Part shown: one piece after another, positions 17,738 to 24,577 of the stretch
How positions within the stretch are numbered: position 1 is the first letter of the stretch
How the letters are laid out: every line of letters starts with the position of its first letter
Assembly (NCBI GenBank): GCA_020849535.1
Contig: JADLGB010000202.1
Span: 1-42,299 of the forward strand
DNA length: 42,299 nt
DNA from: Candidatus Hydrogenedentota bacterium
GTDB lineage: Bacteria; Hydrogenedentota; Hydrogenedentia; Hydrogenedentales; SLHB01
Direction: 5' to 3'
Program-made: the position numbers and the translations under genes
The notes under the pieces: model-generated
Database searches by the model: none
What the model was told of the DNA's origin: nothing
The model's input: only the letters and a program-made list of their open reading frames with translations

Positions 17738-19084
17738 TCACCGCCGCACCTCGAAGACCCAGTCACCAAGGAAGCCGAAATCAGAGCGTTCCGCCTGGCG
17801 GCCGCCGTCATTCTTGAGATCCTCGCCGACGCTGTAGACTTGGTAGCCATTACTTAAGCGCTTGTAGCGAAGCGGCTGGCCATCAAAGGGGTCTGCGTTG
17901 AGCGCCGGTAGATACTTCGGGACAAGCTGGCTCAGGTCGTCGGGCAACGCGCCGGCGTCCGCGCGGAAGCACTCGACGGCCAAGGCGACGCGTGCTGTAC
18001 ACAACATGGCGACTTCGCGCCCAAAAGCCTGGACCGCTCGAAGTAGCTGCGGGAGTGAATCCTTGGCGTCCACATGGCTGTTGGGGAGCTTCCACACAAC
18101 TGTTTCGACCTCGCGCCCCAGCTTCATTCTCTCCGGCCACGTCAGATCTGACGCATTGGCGAATGGCCCCAAGAATTCGATGAAGACGACTTGCTCGCGG
18201 ATTGAGTATTCCCGATTACCGATCGGTGCGCCTGTCTTTAGAGCCGATTCACGTAGCGCCGCCATTTCCGGGGTGTCGGCATCGAACCCTTCTCCACCTA
18301 GTCTGGAGAGTCCGCTATTCACAAAGCACAACTCTCCCGCGTATGCACGGGCAAAAGCGTCTTGCGCAAGGGAGTCCTCATATGCGATTTCCAGGGCTTT
18401 CAGTTCGCCGATGGTCAGAGAGTGTCGGCTAAGGCCCGCAGCGAGCATAATGGACGCTTCTACATGGCCGGCGATGCGTATCAACTGAGAGAGAATCAGC
18501 GGTTCGTTGCGCAGGGAGCCCGCAATGTGGAGCATGCTGAGTTGGCTTTGCACGAAATCACTGGACTGTCCCCTGGACAATGCGAGGGCGCCGCGAAGCG
18601 CTTCAAGTCGCCAACACGAGCGTAGCGGCGCCAAGTAGTCTAAGTCGCTGCTGAAGCCACGCCGCAGATCAACGGGGTATCGGGATTCTTGAAGCGCCAG
18701 GGCCTGGTCCAGTGCAGACAATACGCCACCACACGCACTCAGATGTGATTCAATCTCCCGAAGTAGCTCCGCCGCAATTGGCGTCGTTGCCTCCGCGTCC
18801 TTCAGCCGTTCAAAAAGTGAATTGGTTCGTTCCCGGCCGGGATCGGCAGACTCCAGCAAGGTTGCCGCTTGGCCATATACAAGGGCCGTGTTCTGGTCGC
18901 GCTGCACTTCCGGGTAGTAGGCGTTCAGCTCTTCCAGTGTCACTGGGTGCCCCGCGTCCCGCATCCGCTGCTCGGCGTCCGCGAGAGCGTCCTCCGACTT
19001 GCTGCCACTGGAAAGCGCGCGACAGATGAGAATCCCGGCAAAAACCAGAGTGCCCAGCAAAACAACATAGTGTGCTATACTCAT
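17738..19084 (-). CDS. Membrane-anchored unknown protein, paralog A
   Basis: A 448-residue protein with an N-terminal membrane helix (about 4-22, AHYVVLLGTLVFAGILICRA) and a helical body. It shares the TLEELNAYYPEV motif and the C-terminal DPFDGQPLRY/QVYSVGEDLKNDGG tail with paralog B. The start ATG 19084 has GGAGGT at a good distance, so the first 36 residues of the longer open frame can be left out. It is first of a two-gene operon with paralog B (10-base gap). It ends GDWVFEVRR, the same ending that survives in the relic at 19140. I cannot assign a function; presence as repeated copies suggests a lineage-specific family. Confidence 0.8.
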   Translation of the reverse strand: MSIAHYVVLLGTLVFAGILICRALSSGSKSEDALADAEQRMRDAGHPVTLEELNAYYPEVQRDQNTALVYGQAATLLESADPGRERTNSLFERLKDAEATTPIAAELLREIESHLSACGGVLSALDQALALQESRYPVDLRRGFSSDLDYLAPLRSCWRLEALRGALALSRGQSSDFVQSQLSMLHIAGSLRNEPLILSQLIRIAGHVEASIMLAAGLSRHSLTIGELKALEIAYEDSLAQDAFARAYAGELCFVNSGLSRLGGEGFDADTPEMAALRESALKTGAPIGNREYSIREQVVFIEFLGPFANASDLTWPERMKLGREVETVVWKLPNSHVDAKDSLPQLLRAVQAFGREVAMLCTARVALAVECFRADAGALPDDLSQLVPKYLPALNADPFDGQPLRYKRLSNGYQVYSVGEDLKNDGGRQAERSDFGFLGDWVFEVRR

Positions 19085-19139
19085 GTCAACCTCCACCCAA
19101 AGGCTGCACAACTTCGGACGACTCGTGAGGTCTGATCGC

Positions 19140-19225
19140 TCACCGCCGCACTTCGAAGATCCATCCGCCGCTGATGCCGGACTGCGCGACACCTTCCGCG
19201 CCCGCAGCGGGCGGTTTCTTCATTA
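19140..19225 (-). pseudogene. 3' relic of a third paralog
   Basis: The last codons of a gene remain, reading GGWIFEVRR then stop, against GDWVFEVRR then stop in paralog A. At the DNA level 19140-19163 matches 17738-17761 at 22 of 24 bases, and both differences fall where a silent or conservative change results. Going upstream, similarity fades within about 15 codons and there is no gene body before the tRNA. The relic lies 55 bases upstream of paralog A in the same orientation, as expected for a decayed member of a tandem array. The 5' limit given is approximate. Confidence 0.55.
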
Positions 19226-19313
19226 CACCATTTCCCTTCTGTCCCCAAACGATAGCGTACCTACGGAAGTGATTGCGAGAAACGGGCCGGGGCGGTTGGG
19301 ATGAATGGAAAGA

Positions 19314-19397
19314 TGGCGGAGGGTGGGGGACTCGAACCCCCAAGCCCGAAGGCGCCGGTTTTCAAGACCGGTGGATTACCAATTATCCTAACCCTCC
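19314..19397 (-). tRNA. tRNA-Ser (anticodon UGA)
   Basis: On the minus strand the acceptor GGAGGGT (from 19397) pairs with ACCCTCC, followed by discriminator G and an encoded CCA (19316-19314). The D arm is GGAT/ATCC. The anticodon stem CCGGT/ACCGG holds the loop CTTGAAA, giving anticodon TGA. A short extra arm (GCC TTCG GGC) marks a class II tRNA. The T arm is GGGGG TTCGAGT CCCCC. G73 and the extra arm both fit serine, reading UCA and probably other UCN codons. Confidence 0.95.
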
Positions 19398-19494
19398 GCG
19401 GGGCCGGCTGGCGAAAGAGATTGTACTGGAAGAGACGGCATCTTTTCATCCGCCGCATCAGGGACACGGACACCAATTCGACTACATTGCATTT

Positions 19495-19566
19495 CCCCGT
19501 GTTCCCTGTGTCCCCGCGGTTGAAGACTCCTCTCAGATCTGACCACGGGGACACAGGAGCACGGGG
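19495..19566. repeat. Long imperfect inverted repeat
   Basis: The left arm (19495-19516, starting CCCCGTGTTCCC) and right arm (19546-19566, ending GAGCACGGGG) pair over about 20 positions with one mismatch and one bulge, around 29 bases. TGTGTCCCCG is exact in both arms. No U-tract follows. It lies about 100 bases from the 5' end of the tRNA-Ser gene, on the side upstream of tRNA transcription. Confidence 0.75.
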
Positions 19567-19681
19567 TAAGGCGTGGATGAATCCAACTCACCCTCTTCTC
19601 CTGTCTTCAACTCTAGGTGAAACTGCATCATTCGTGTTCAGACCTCTGAATTCTTGTCGCGATCTTGGCCGCATCTCTTGT

Positions 19682-19717
19682 ATTCAAATCGGTGAAAATC
19701 TGTGCAATCTGTGGACA
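19682..19717. repeat. 10-base-period degenerate repeat, copy 2
   Basis: Decamers ATCGGTGAAA, ATCTGTGCAA and TCTGTGGACA repeat in phase and match the stretch at 251-290. As there, it lies about 80-110 bases left of a copy of the dispersed element. Confidence 0.6.
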
Positions 19718-19799
19718 AACAACTCTTGATTCTTAACGATGGCGTCGATACTTACCATCAGCGACAAGAGAGCTTCTCCCCCGCTTGTTTGCGATGTAC

Positions 19800-19912
19800 T
19801 TTGTGCCGCACCTTCAGCGCTCAAGATCGGGAGGGGGCGTCGTTTACCCAGGCCACGCCGCGGGCGTGGTCTGCCCTGGGCTCGTATGGTGTTGGCCCTT
19901 CAGGCCGCAAGA
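19800..19912. repeat. Dispersed intergenic element, copy 2
   Basis: This copy has GCACCTTCAGCGCT (19808-19821), a central stem in the place of that at 439-467 (here CCCAGG with an inner CCACGCC/GGCGTGG and CCTGGG at 19875-19880), GTATGGT, and GGCCCTTCAGGCCGCAA. Block order and orientation equal those of 391-499. The stem sequence is reshaped yet pairing is kept. Confidence 0.75.
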
Positions 19913-19950
19913 GGGGAAGTACCTGCGGTGTTGCCTCCCCACCTCATCCA

Positions 19951-20082
19951 GCTCATCCGTGTTCATCCGTGTTCATTCGCGTTCATTGGCGTCCATTCGC
20001 GTTCCTCTGCATTCCTCTGCGTCCATTTGCATTTATCTCCGTTCATCTGGGTCATCTGCGTCCATCTGCGGCATCTGCGGAC
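19951..20082. repeat. Decamer array, about 13 units of 10 bases
   Basis: Thirteen consecutive near-decamers follow a consensus close to GTTCATCTGC; examples are GTTCATCCGT, GTTCATTCGC, GTCCATTCGC, GTTCCTCTGC and GTTCATCTGG. Units vary but the phase is almost constant (one unit has nine bases), so equivalent bases fall on nearly the same face of the helix. No unit is separated by a spacer, so this is not a CRISPR array. Confidence 0.8.
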
Positions 20083-20192
20083 AGGATCTTCGTTTGGTCT
20101 AGGCGACCCCGTGAGGCTTGGCGCGTGATGGCCGGGGACCCGCCTTCCTGCTAGAATGGCTCTGTCACTGGTGACGATGGAGGCCGCGGCGC

Positions 20193-21515
20193 ATGCAAGG
20201 CCGTACGCGGACCGGAATTCTCTCGTGCTGTCTCGCGGTGTTCCTCACCGGGTGTCCCACTGCGCCCAGTCCAGTACAGCGTGCCCTGACTTTCCTCAGC
20301 ACCACGCAGACCACGGCCGCCGATGAGCAGCGCTTGGGCCAAGGCAAACGCATGGACTACGAAGGCAATTGGCCGCAGGTATTCTACTTCCGGCATTTCC
20401 AGCCGCTGCGCATTCCCGAGGTGAGCCCGTTTGTAGTCGCCTTCGTGTATCACTCGCTGGCGCAAGTGAACGAGGACACGGCCGACGCGCTCGGCCTCTC
20501 CCAAGCCGACGTGGACGATGCGCGCCTTATGCGGAAACGCGCGATGGAATGCCTGCTGCGTTTCGAGTCGGACCCGGCCGCGCCGGATGCAGGCACCTTC
20601 GGGTTCTGGCCCTACGATCCCGATCCGGCCGCAACGAATACCCCGGTGCAGGAGGCCATCCTGGACATCTTTCAGGGTCCCATCCTCACGGGCAACCGGA
20701 CGCCGCTCAACTTCGATTTCTTCCCGCACGAATTGGCCATTCCCGCTGACGCGGATGTCACCGCGACCACGTACGCGGCGATGCTGGATGACTTCCAGTT
20801 GGATGGCGGGCCGGGCGCGTCCGTCGCCTTCGAGCAGTTCTTCGCGGATTGGCGTGACACGGGCGTGGTGCCGCGGCGTCTCGATCCGGAGTGGCTGCCG
20901 GATGCGACCGGCGCCTTCTTCACATGGCTCATGTACAAGGACCCGCCGGATGACACGGTCCCCAACGATATCGACCTCGTCGTAAACGCCAACGTGCTGC
21001 ACGCGCTGGCCCGTTACGGGAAGACGTCCACACCCGGATTCGACGAAGCGGTCGCACTCATCAATGACGCCGTGCAACAAGGCCTGCACCGGGACCAGTG
21101 GCGCGATATCAGCGATTACTATCCCCAAAGCTACGTCTTTCATTATTGCGTGGCACGCGCCTATCGCGAAGGGCCTGTTCCCGGACTCGCCCCCGCCGTA
21201 GACATCCTGGCGGACGACCTGGAGGACGAGGCCATCCAACGTCCGGACGGGACGGTCTTCTGGGACTTGGGCGACCCGCATCTGAATACGGCCTTTGCCC
21301 TGCTCACCCTGCTGAACGCAGGACGCGACACGGACCTCGTCGAGAAAGGCGTCGAATACCTGCTCCGCGAACAGGACCCCGCGCGCGGCTGCTGGGACGA
21401 GGGGGTCTTCTTCGTCGCGCACCTCTACGGCGGCCAGGAAGTGCATTGGGCCTCTTCCGCGCTGACCACGGCCTTTGTCCTGGAAGCGCTCTGCCAATAC
21501 CAGCTCACGCAGTAG
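20193..21515 (+). CDS. Lipoprotein with prenyltransferase/squalene-cyclase-like helical repeats
   Basis: A 440-residue lipoprotein. The signal peptide ends in a clear lipobox, FLTGC, with Cys21 the lipidated residue. The mature part is helical with spaced motifs (VVNANVLHALARYGKTSTPG, HLNTAFALLTLLNAG and WASSALTTAFVLEALCQY near the end) that resemble alpha/alpha toroid repeats of the terpenoid-cyclase fold. No DXDD-type catalytic motif was found, so cyclase activity is unlikely; a glycan- or protein-binding role is possible. GGAGG stands nine bases before ATG 20193. The long opposite-strand frame here is a shadow. The glycerophosphodiesterase gene begins 72 bases later. Confidence 0.8.
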   Translation: MQGRTRTGILSCCLAVFLTGCPTAPSPVQRALTFLSTTQTTAADEQRLGQGKRMDYEGNWPQVFYFRHFQPLRIPEVSPFVVAFVYHSLAQVNEDTADALGLSQADVDDARLMRKRAMECLLRFESDPAAPDAGTFGFWPYDPDPAATNTPVQEAILDIFQGPILTGNRTPLNFDFFPHELAIPADADVTATTYAAMLDDFQLDGGPGASVAFEQFFADWRDTGVVPRRLDPEWLPDATGAFFTWLMYKDPPDDTVPNDIDLVVNANVLHALARYGKTSTPGFDEAVALINDAVQQGLHRDQWRDISDYYPQSYVFHYCVARAYREGPVPGLAPAVDILADDLEDEAIQRPDGTVFWDLGDPHLNTAFALLTLLNAGRDTDLVEKGVEYLLREQDPARGCWDEGVFFVAHLYGGQEVHWASSALTTAFVLEALCQYQLTQ

Positions 21516-21587
21516 CGCCCTTGCCCCCTCATGATGGAATCAGGCACAGTGGACGCCTGTGTTCGGAAGCCTGAACGGAGTACCGCC

Positions 21588-22541
21588 ATGATGCCTCGCC
21601 TGATTCTCCTCATTGCTTGCGTGCTCGTGCCCACATTCGCGATCGCCGGGGAAGCCGCCCCCAACAAGACTATCATCGCCCACCGGGGCGCCAGCGGTTA
21701 CCTGCCGGAGCACACGCTGGAGGCGTACTCCTACGCGTACGCCCTCGGCGCGGACTACATCGAGCCGGACCTGGTGTTGACGAAAGACAAGGTCTTCATC
21801 TGCCTGCACGACATCCACCTCGAAGCCACCACCAACGTGGAGGAGGTCTTTCCCGATCGGCATCGCGAGGACGGCAAGTGGTATGCCGCGGATTTCACGC
21901 TCGAGGAAATCAAACGCCTCAGCGCGCATGAGCGAGTCGAGGGGCGCTTTCCGAAGACAGGCCCGCGGATGGAGGTCCCGACCTTTGAAGAGTTCCTCCA
22001 GCTCATCCGAGGACTCAACGCGTCCACGGGGCGCACGGCGGGCATCTATCCCGAGCTGAAGCAGCCCGCCTGGCACCGGGCCGCGGGGCTGCCCATGGAG
22101 ACGGCTTTCCTGGAGATCCTCGCGCGCTACGGCTACACGGGTCCGCACGCGAGGATCTTCATACAGTGCTTCGAGGCGGAATGCCTTAAGCGCATGCGCC
22201 TTGAACTCAAGTCGGATCTGCCCCAGATCCAGGTCATGGGCTCGGGTGACGATGCCGCCGCGATGCTGAGCGAGGAAGGTTTGAAACGCATCGCGGAATA
22301 CGCCCAAGGTGTCGGTCCCGCAAAAGCCGCCATCGAGAAGGACCCCGCCGCCGTCGCCCGCGCCCACGCCGCGGGATTGCTGGTGCATGTCTACACCTTT
22401 CGCGTGGACGATGTGCCCGCCTCATACACGTCTTTCGAAGACGAGGTCCGGACCTTCCTCGACGTGTATGGCGCGGACGGAGTTTGGACGGACTATCCAG
22501 ACCGAGCCCTGCGATGTGTAGGACGCCCAGCCAAGCCTTGA
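21588..22541 (+). CDS. glpQ: Periplasmic glycerophosphodiester phosphodiesterase
   Basis: A 317-residue exported enzyme of the GDPD family, which hydrolyses deacylated phospholipid head groups to glycerol 3-phosphate and an alcohol. The signal peptide covers about 1-20 (LILLIACVLVPTFAIA). The TIM-barrel catalytic residues are visible: His32-Arg33 in IIAHRGASGYLPEHT, Glu59 and Asp61 in YIEPDLVLTKD, and His74 in ICLHD. The insert between Glu/Asp and the later strands and the end GADGVWTDYPDRAL match the GlpQ branch, somewhat shorter than E. coli GlpQ. The start ATG 21588 has CGGAG seven bases upstream; the longer frame has no ribosome site. It probably shares transcription with the preceding lipoprotein gene. 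Confidence 0.93.
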   Translation: MMPRLILLIACVLVPTFAIAGEAAPNKTIIAHRGASGYLPEHTLEAYSYAYALGADYIEPDLVLTKDKVFICLHDIHLEATTNVEEVFPDRHREDGKWYAADFTLEEIKRLSAHERVEGRFPKTGPRMEVPTFEEFLQLIRGLNASTGRTAGIYPELKQPAWHRAAGLPMETAFLEILARYGYTGPHARIFIQCFEAECLKRMRLELKSDLPQIQVMGSGDDAAAMLSEEGLKRIAEYAQGVGPAKAAIEKDPAAVARAHAAGLLVHVYTFRVDDVPASYTSFEDEVRTFLDVYGADGVWTDYPDRALRCVGRPAKP

Positions 22542-22855
22542 AGGGCGCAAGGCGATAGCCGGGTTCGTAAACCTGCCTCGACTGAACACAGATGCCCTGA
22601 GCACATATGTCCCGCCGAAAAGTCACTCATACATGTTTAGTTTTCACATTCTCTTAGGAGTATTTCCTTAAACCAATATAATAGCGTAACTTACAAATAT
22701 GCAGCATGAATACCCTTTCTGGCGCGAATCTTGCTCATAACTCGACAATCTCTCGTTAATGCCGTGTCGGTCATGCCTGTTAGGCCAGGGTTAAGCAGCA
22801 GCGAGGCACTGTGGGTGGCGAGTCTCCGTACCAGCAGCAGAAAGGATGAATTTTC
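22542..22855. other. Intergenic region upstream of hcp, with an AT-rich segment
   Basis: This gap of 314 bases has no gene. Bases about 22615-22710 are markedly richer in A and T than anything nearby and include the promoter candidate below. I looked for FNR/CRP-like TTGAT-N4-ATCAA, NsrR and known riboswitch patterns and found none. The stretch 22780-22855 can form only short stems (for example GCCT/AGGC at 22776-22787). Confidence 0.5.
22654..22682 (+). promoter_or_regulatory. Candidate sigma-70 promoter for hcp
   Basis: A perfect TATAAT (22677-22682) lies 17 bases after TTAGGA (22654-22659), a half-matching -35. It is in the AT-rich part of the gap and about 170 bases before the hcp start. 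The weak -35 suggests an activator may be needed, consistent with the stress- or nitrogen-oxide-dependent control usual for hcp genes. Confidence 0.45.
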
Positions 22856-24160
22856 ATGAGCGCGATGTATTGCGACCAGTGTGAACAGACAGCCGACGGT
22901 ATCGCCTGCCGCGAATCGGGGCTCTGCGGGAAGAATCCCGATATCGAGTCCTTGCAGAAAATCCTCCTCTACGGCCTCAAGGGCATGTGTGCCTACAAAC
23001 ACCATGCGCGCCGGCTCGGCAAGGTGGACCCTGAAGTAGACGCCTTTGTGGAAGAGGCCTTGTTCGCGACGGTCACAAACGTGAATTTCGACATGGGCTC
23101 GCTGCTGGAAATGGTCCTGGAGTGCGGCCGCATGAACCTGCGGACGATGCAGATGCTCAATGACGGACACGTGGAGACGTTTGGAACGCCCGCGCCGGCG
23201 GAAGTCGTGGAAGGCATTCAAGAGGGACCCGGCATCCTGATCACCGGGCACGACATGGTCGATCTCAAGGACCTGCTCGATCAGCTCGCAGGCACCGACA
23301 TCAAAGTCTATACGCATGGCGAGATGCTGCCCGCGCACATGTATCCCTCGCTTCACAACCACCCGAATCTCGCCGGTCACTACGGCGGCGCCTGGCAAAA
23401 GCAGCGCATGGAGTTCGAAGCCTTCGGCGGGCCTATCCTGGCGACCACGAACTGCGTGCTCATCCCCAGCCCGGTGAACACGTATCTGGACAGGTTCTTC
23501 ACGACGCGCGCCACGGCGGTGCCGGGCGCCGCGTGCATCAAGAACAACGACTTCTCGGCCGTCATTAAGCGTGCAAAAGAGATAGGCCCGCTCACGCCGA
23601 CGGAAACCAAGATGTCAACGGTCGGTTTCCACTACACCACGATCCTCGGGATTGCCGACAAGGTGGTCGCCGCGGTCAAGTCGGGCCAGGTGCGGCGCTT
23701 CTTCCTGATTGGTGGGTGCGACGGCGCGGAGCCGGGCCGCAACTACTTCACGCAGTATGCGCAGAACACACCGGACGACTCCATTGTCCTTACCCTGGGC
23801 TGCGGAAAGTACCGCATTCGCGACTACGACTACGGCACGGTGGCAGGGCTTCCGCGTTTTCTCGACATGGGACAGTGCAACGACGCGTACGGCGCGATCC
23901 AGGTCGCGTTGGCGCTTGCCGATGCGTTCAAGTGCGGTGTCAACGACCTGCCCCTGACCCTGGTGATTTCCTGGTTCGAGCAGAAGGCCGTCGCCGTGCT
24001 GCTCACCCTGTTGCACCTCGGCGTGAAGGGCATCGTGCTGGGCCCCGCGCTGCCCGCGTTTGTGTCGCCGAATGTACTCGCCGTGCTGCAGGAGAAGTTC
24101 GATTTGCGGCCGATCGGCACGAATGCAAAGGCGGATGTGGCCAAGGCGATGTCGGCATAA
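22856..24160 (+). CDS. hcp: Hybrid cluster protein (hydroxylamine/NO reductase), short type
   Basis: A 434-residue Hcp, an iron-sulfur enzyme linked to reduction of nitric oxide and hydroxylamine in anaerobic metabolism. The N-terminal cluster ligands Cys6, Cys9, Cys18 and Cys24 have the CX2CX8CX5C spacing of strict anaerobes. Hybrid-cluster residues are all present: the His in GHYGGAW, Glu in EFEAFGGP, and Cys residues in ATTNC, LIGGCDG, LTLGCGK and DMGQCNDAYG, plus Glu and Lys in WFEQKAVA. It is about 115 residues shorter than the 550-residue type, with the loss after the N-terminal cluster region, as in the archaeal/thermophile-like class. GAAAGGATG precedes the ATG. No Hcr reductase gene is adjacent. 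A terminator follows. Confidence 0.96.
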   Translation: MSAMYCDQCEQTADGIACRESGLCGKNPDIESLQKILLYGLKGMCAYKHHARRLGKVDPEVDAFVEEALFATVTNVNFDMGSLLEMVLECGRMNLRTMQMLNDGHVETFGTPAPAEVVEGIQEGPGILITGHDMVDLKDLLDQLAGTDIKVYTHGEMLPAHMYPSLHNHPNLAGHYGGAWQKQRMEFEAFGGPILATTNCVLIPSPVNTYLDRFFTTRATAVPGAACIKNNDFSAVIKRAKEIGPLTPTETKMSTVGFHYTTILGIADKVVAAVKSGQVRRFFLIGGCDGAEPGRNYFTQYAQNTPDDSIVLTLGCGKYRIRDYDYGTVAGLPRFLDMGQCNDAYGAIQVALALADAFKCGVNDLPLTLVISWFEQKAVAVLLTLLHLGVKGIVLGPALPAFVSPNVLAVLQEKFDLRPIGTNAKADVAKAMSA

Positions 24161-24208
24161 CAAACTCACGCTTCAATCGGAGGTGTTACACTTCGTTTGA
24201 TTGATAGG

Positions 24209-24250
24209 AACGGCGCTGGACGGGGAGCACGCCAGCGCCGTTTCGCTTTT
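24209..24250 (+). terminator. Rho-independent terminator of hcp
   Basis: AACGGCGCTGG (24209-24219) pairs perfectly with CCAGCGCCGTT (24232-24242) around 12 bases, followed by TCGCTTTT. It starts about 50 bases after the hcp stop. The tract is interrupted but T-rich, so this is the best terminator in the window. Confidence 0.85.
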
Positions 24251-24264
24251 GTGCGTGGGAAGAC

Positions 24265-24296
24265 GTGAAGACCACAGGCGAGGGCGCCACACGCGC
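24265..24296. repeat. Direct repeat, copy 1 (core ACAGGCGAGGGCGCC)
   Basis: These 32 bases match 24383-24414 at 31 positions, differing only by C versus G before the core. The core also appears inverted at 24505-24530. Confidence 0.85.
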
Positions 24297-24382
24297 GCAG
24301 GCACGAAGGTGTTTGTCTCTTCTTCAAGCCGCCGGTTGGCGCAATGCCTTCAAGACTTGCCGCATGACCACAGATGGGGTAT

Positions 24383-24414
24383 GTGAAGAGCACAGGCGAG
24401 GGCGCCACACGCGC
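24383..24414. repeat. Direct repeat, copy 2 (core ACAGGCGAGGGCGCC)
   Basis: This is the second copy of the 32-base repeat, 118 bases downstream of the first in the same orientation. Confidence 0.85.
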
Positions 24415-24504
24415 TTGCCATGCCCAGTGGTGCCCTTTCTTCCGGTCCTCGGTTTGCCATGGGGCCCAGAAGTTCTAAGCAAACGGTGGTCACGAGTTGG
24501 ACGT

Positions 24505-24530
24505 GTGGGACAGGCGCCCTCGCCTGTCTC
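24505..24530. repeat. Palindromic relative of the direct repeat, inverted
   Basis: GACAGGCG and CGCCTGTC (24509-24516 and 24521-24528) pair perfectly around CCCT. Read on the minus strand it contains ACAGGCGAGGGCGCC, the core of the two direct repeats, but with a second arm that completes a hairpin. Confidence 0.75.
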
Positions 24531-24577
24531 TTCGTTGGGTCTAGAATTCCGGCAGCGGACGGTACTGGTGTTGCGCT

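Larger units (their letters stand above)
19398..20192. other. Non-coding, repeat-filled intergenic region
   Basis: About 800 bases without a credible gene separate the tRNA from the lipoprotein gene. From left to right it contains a long imperfect inverted repeat (19495-19566), a decamer-period stretch (19682-19717), a copy of the dispersed element (19800-19912) and a long decamer array (19951-20082). The arrangement of the last three repeats that of 251-560. The short open frames here have no ribosome sites and are made of repeat sequence. Confidence 0.7.
24161..24577. other. Intergenic region with terminator and GGCGAGGGCGCC repeats
   Basis: This gap of 417 bases separates the convergent hcp and thioredoxin-HEAT genes. 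It contains the hcp terminator (24209-24250), two direct repeats (24265-24296, 24383-24414) and a related palindrome (24505-24530). No open frame has a ribosome site or family resemblance. Confidence 0.65.

Noticed and set aside
14032..19397. Genomic island
   Set aside because: Codon use looks somewhat less GC-biased and a tRNA gene lies at the edge, but no integrase, transposase or attachment-site duplication was seen, and I could not compute composition.
19951..20082. CRISPR array
   Set aside because: The 10-base units are contiguous and degenerate, without spacers; no cas gene is present.
20151..21497. A 448-codon minus-strand frame opposite the lipoprotein gene
   Set aside because: Comparable length, but the plus strand has a lipobox, ribosome site and regular helical motifs; the minus product shows none.
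22542..22855. Riboswitch or FNR-type site upstream of hcp
   Set aside because: No known aptamer core and no TTGAT-N4-ATCAA palindrome could be found by eye.
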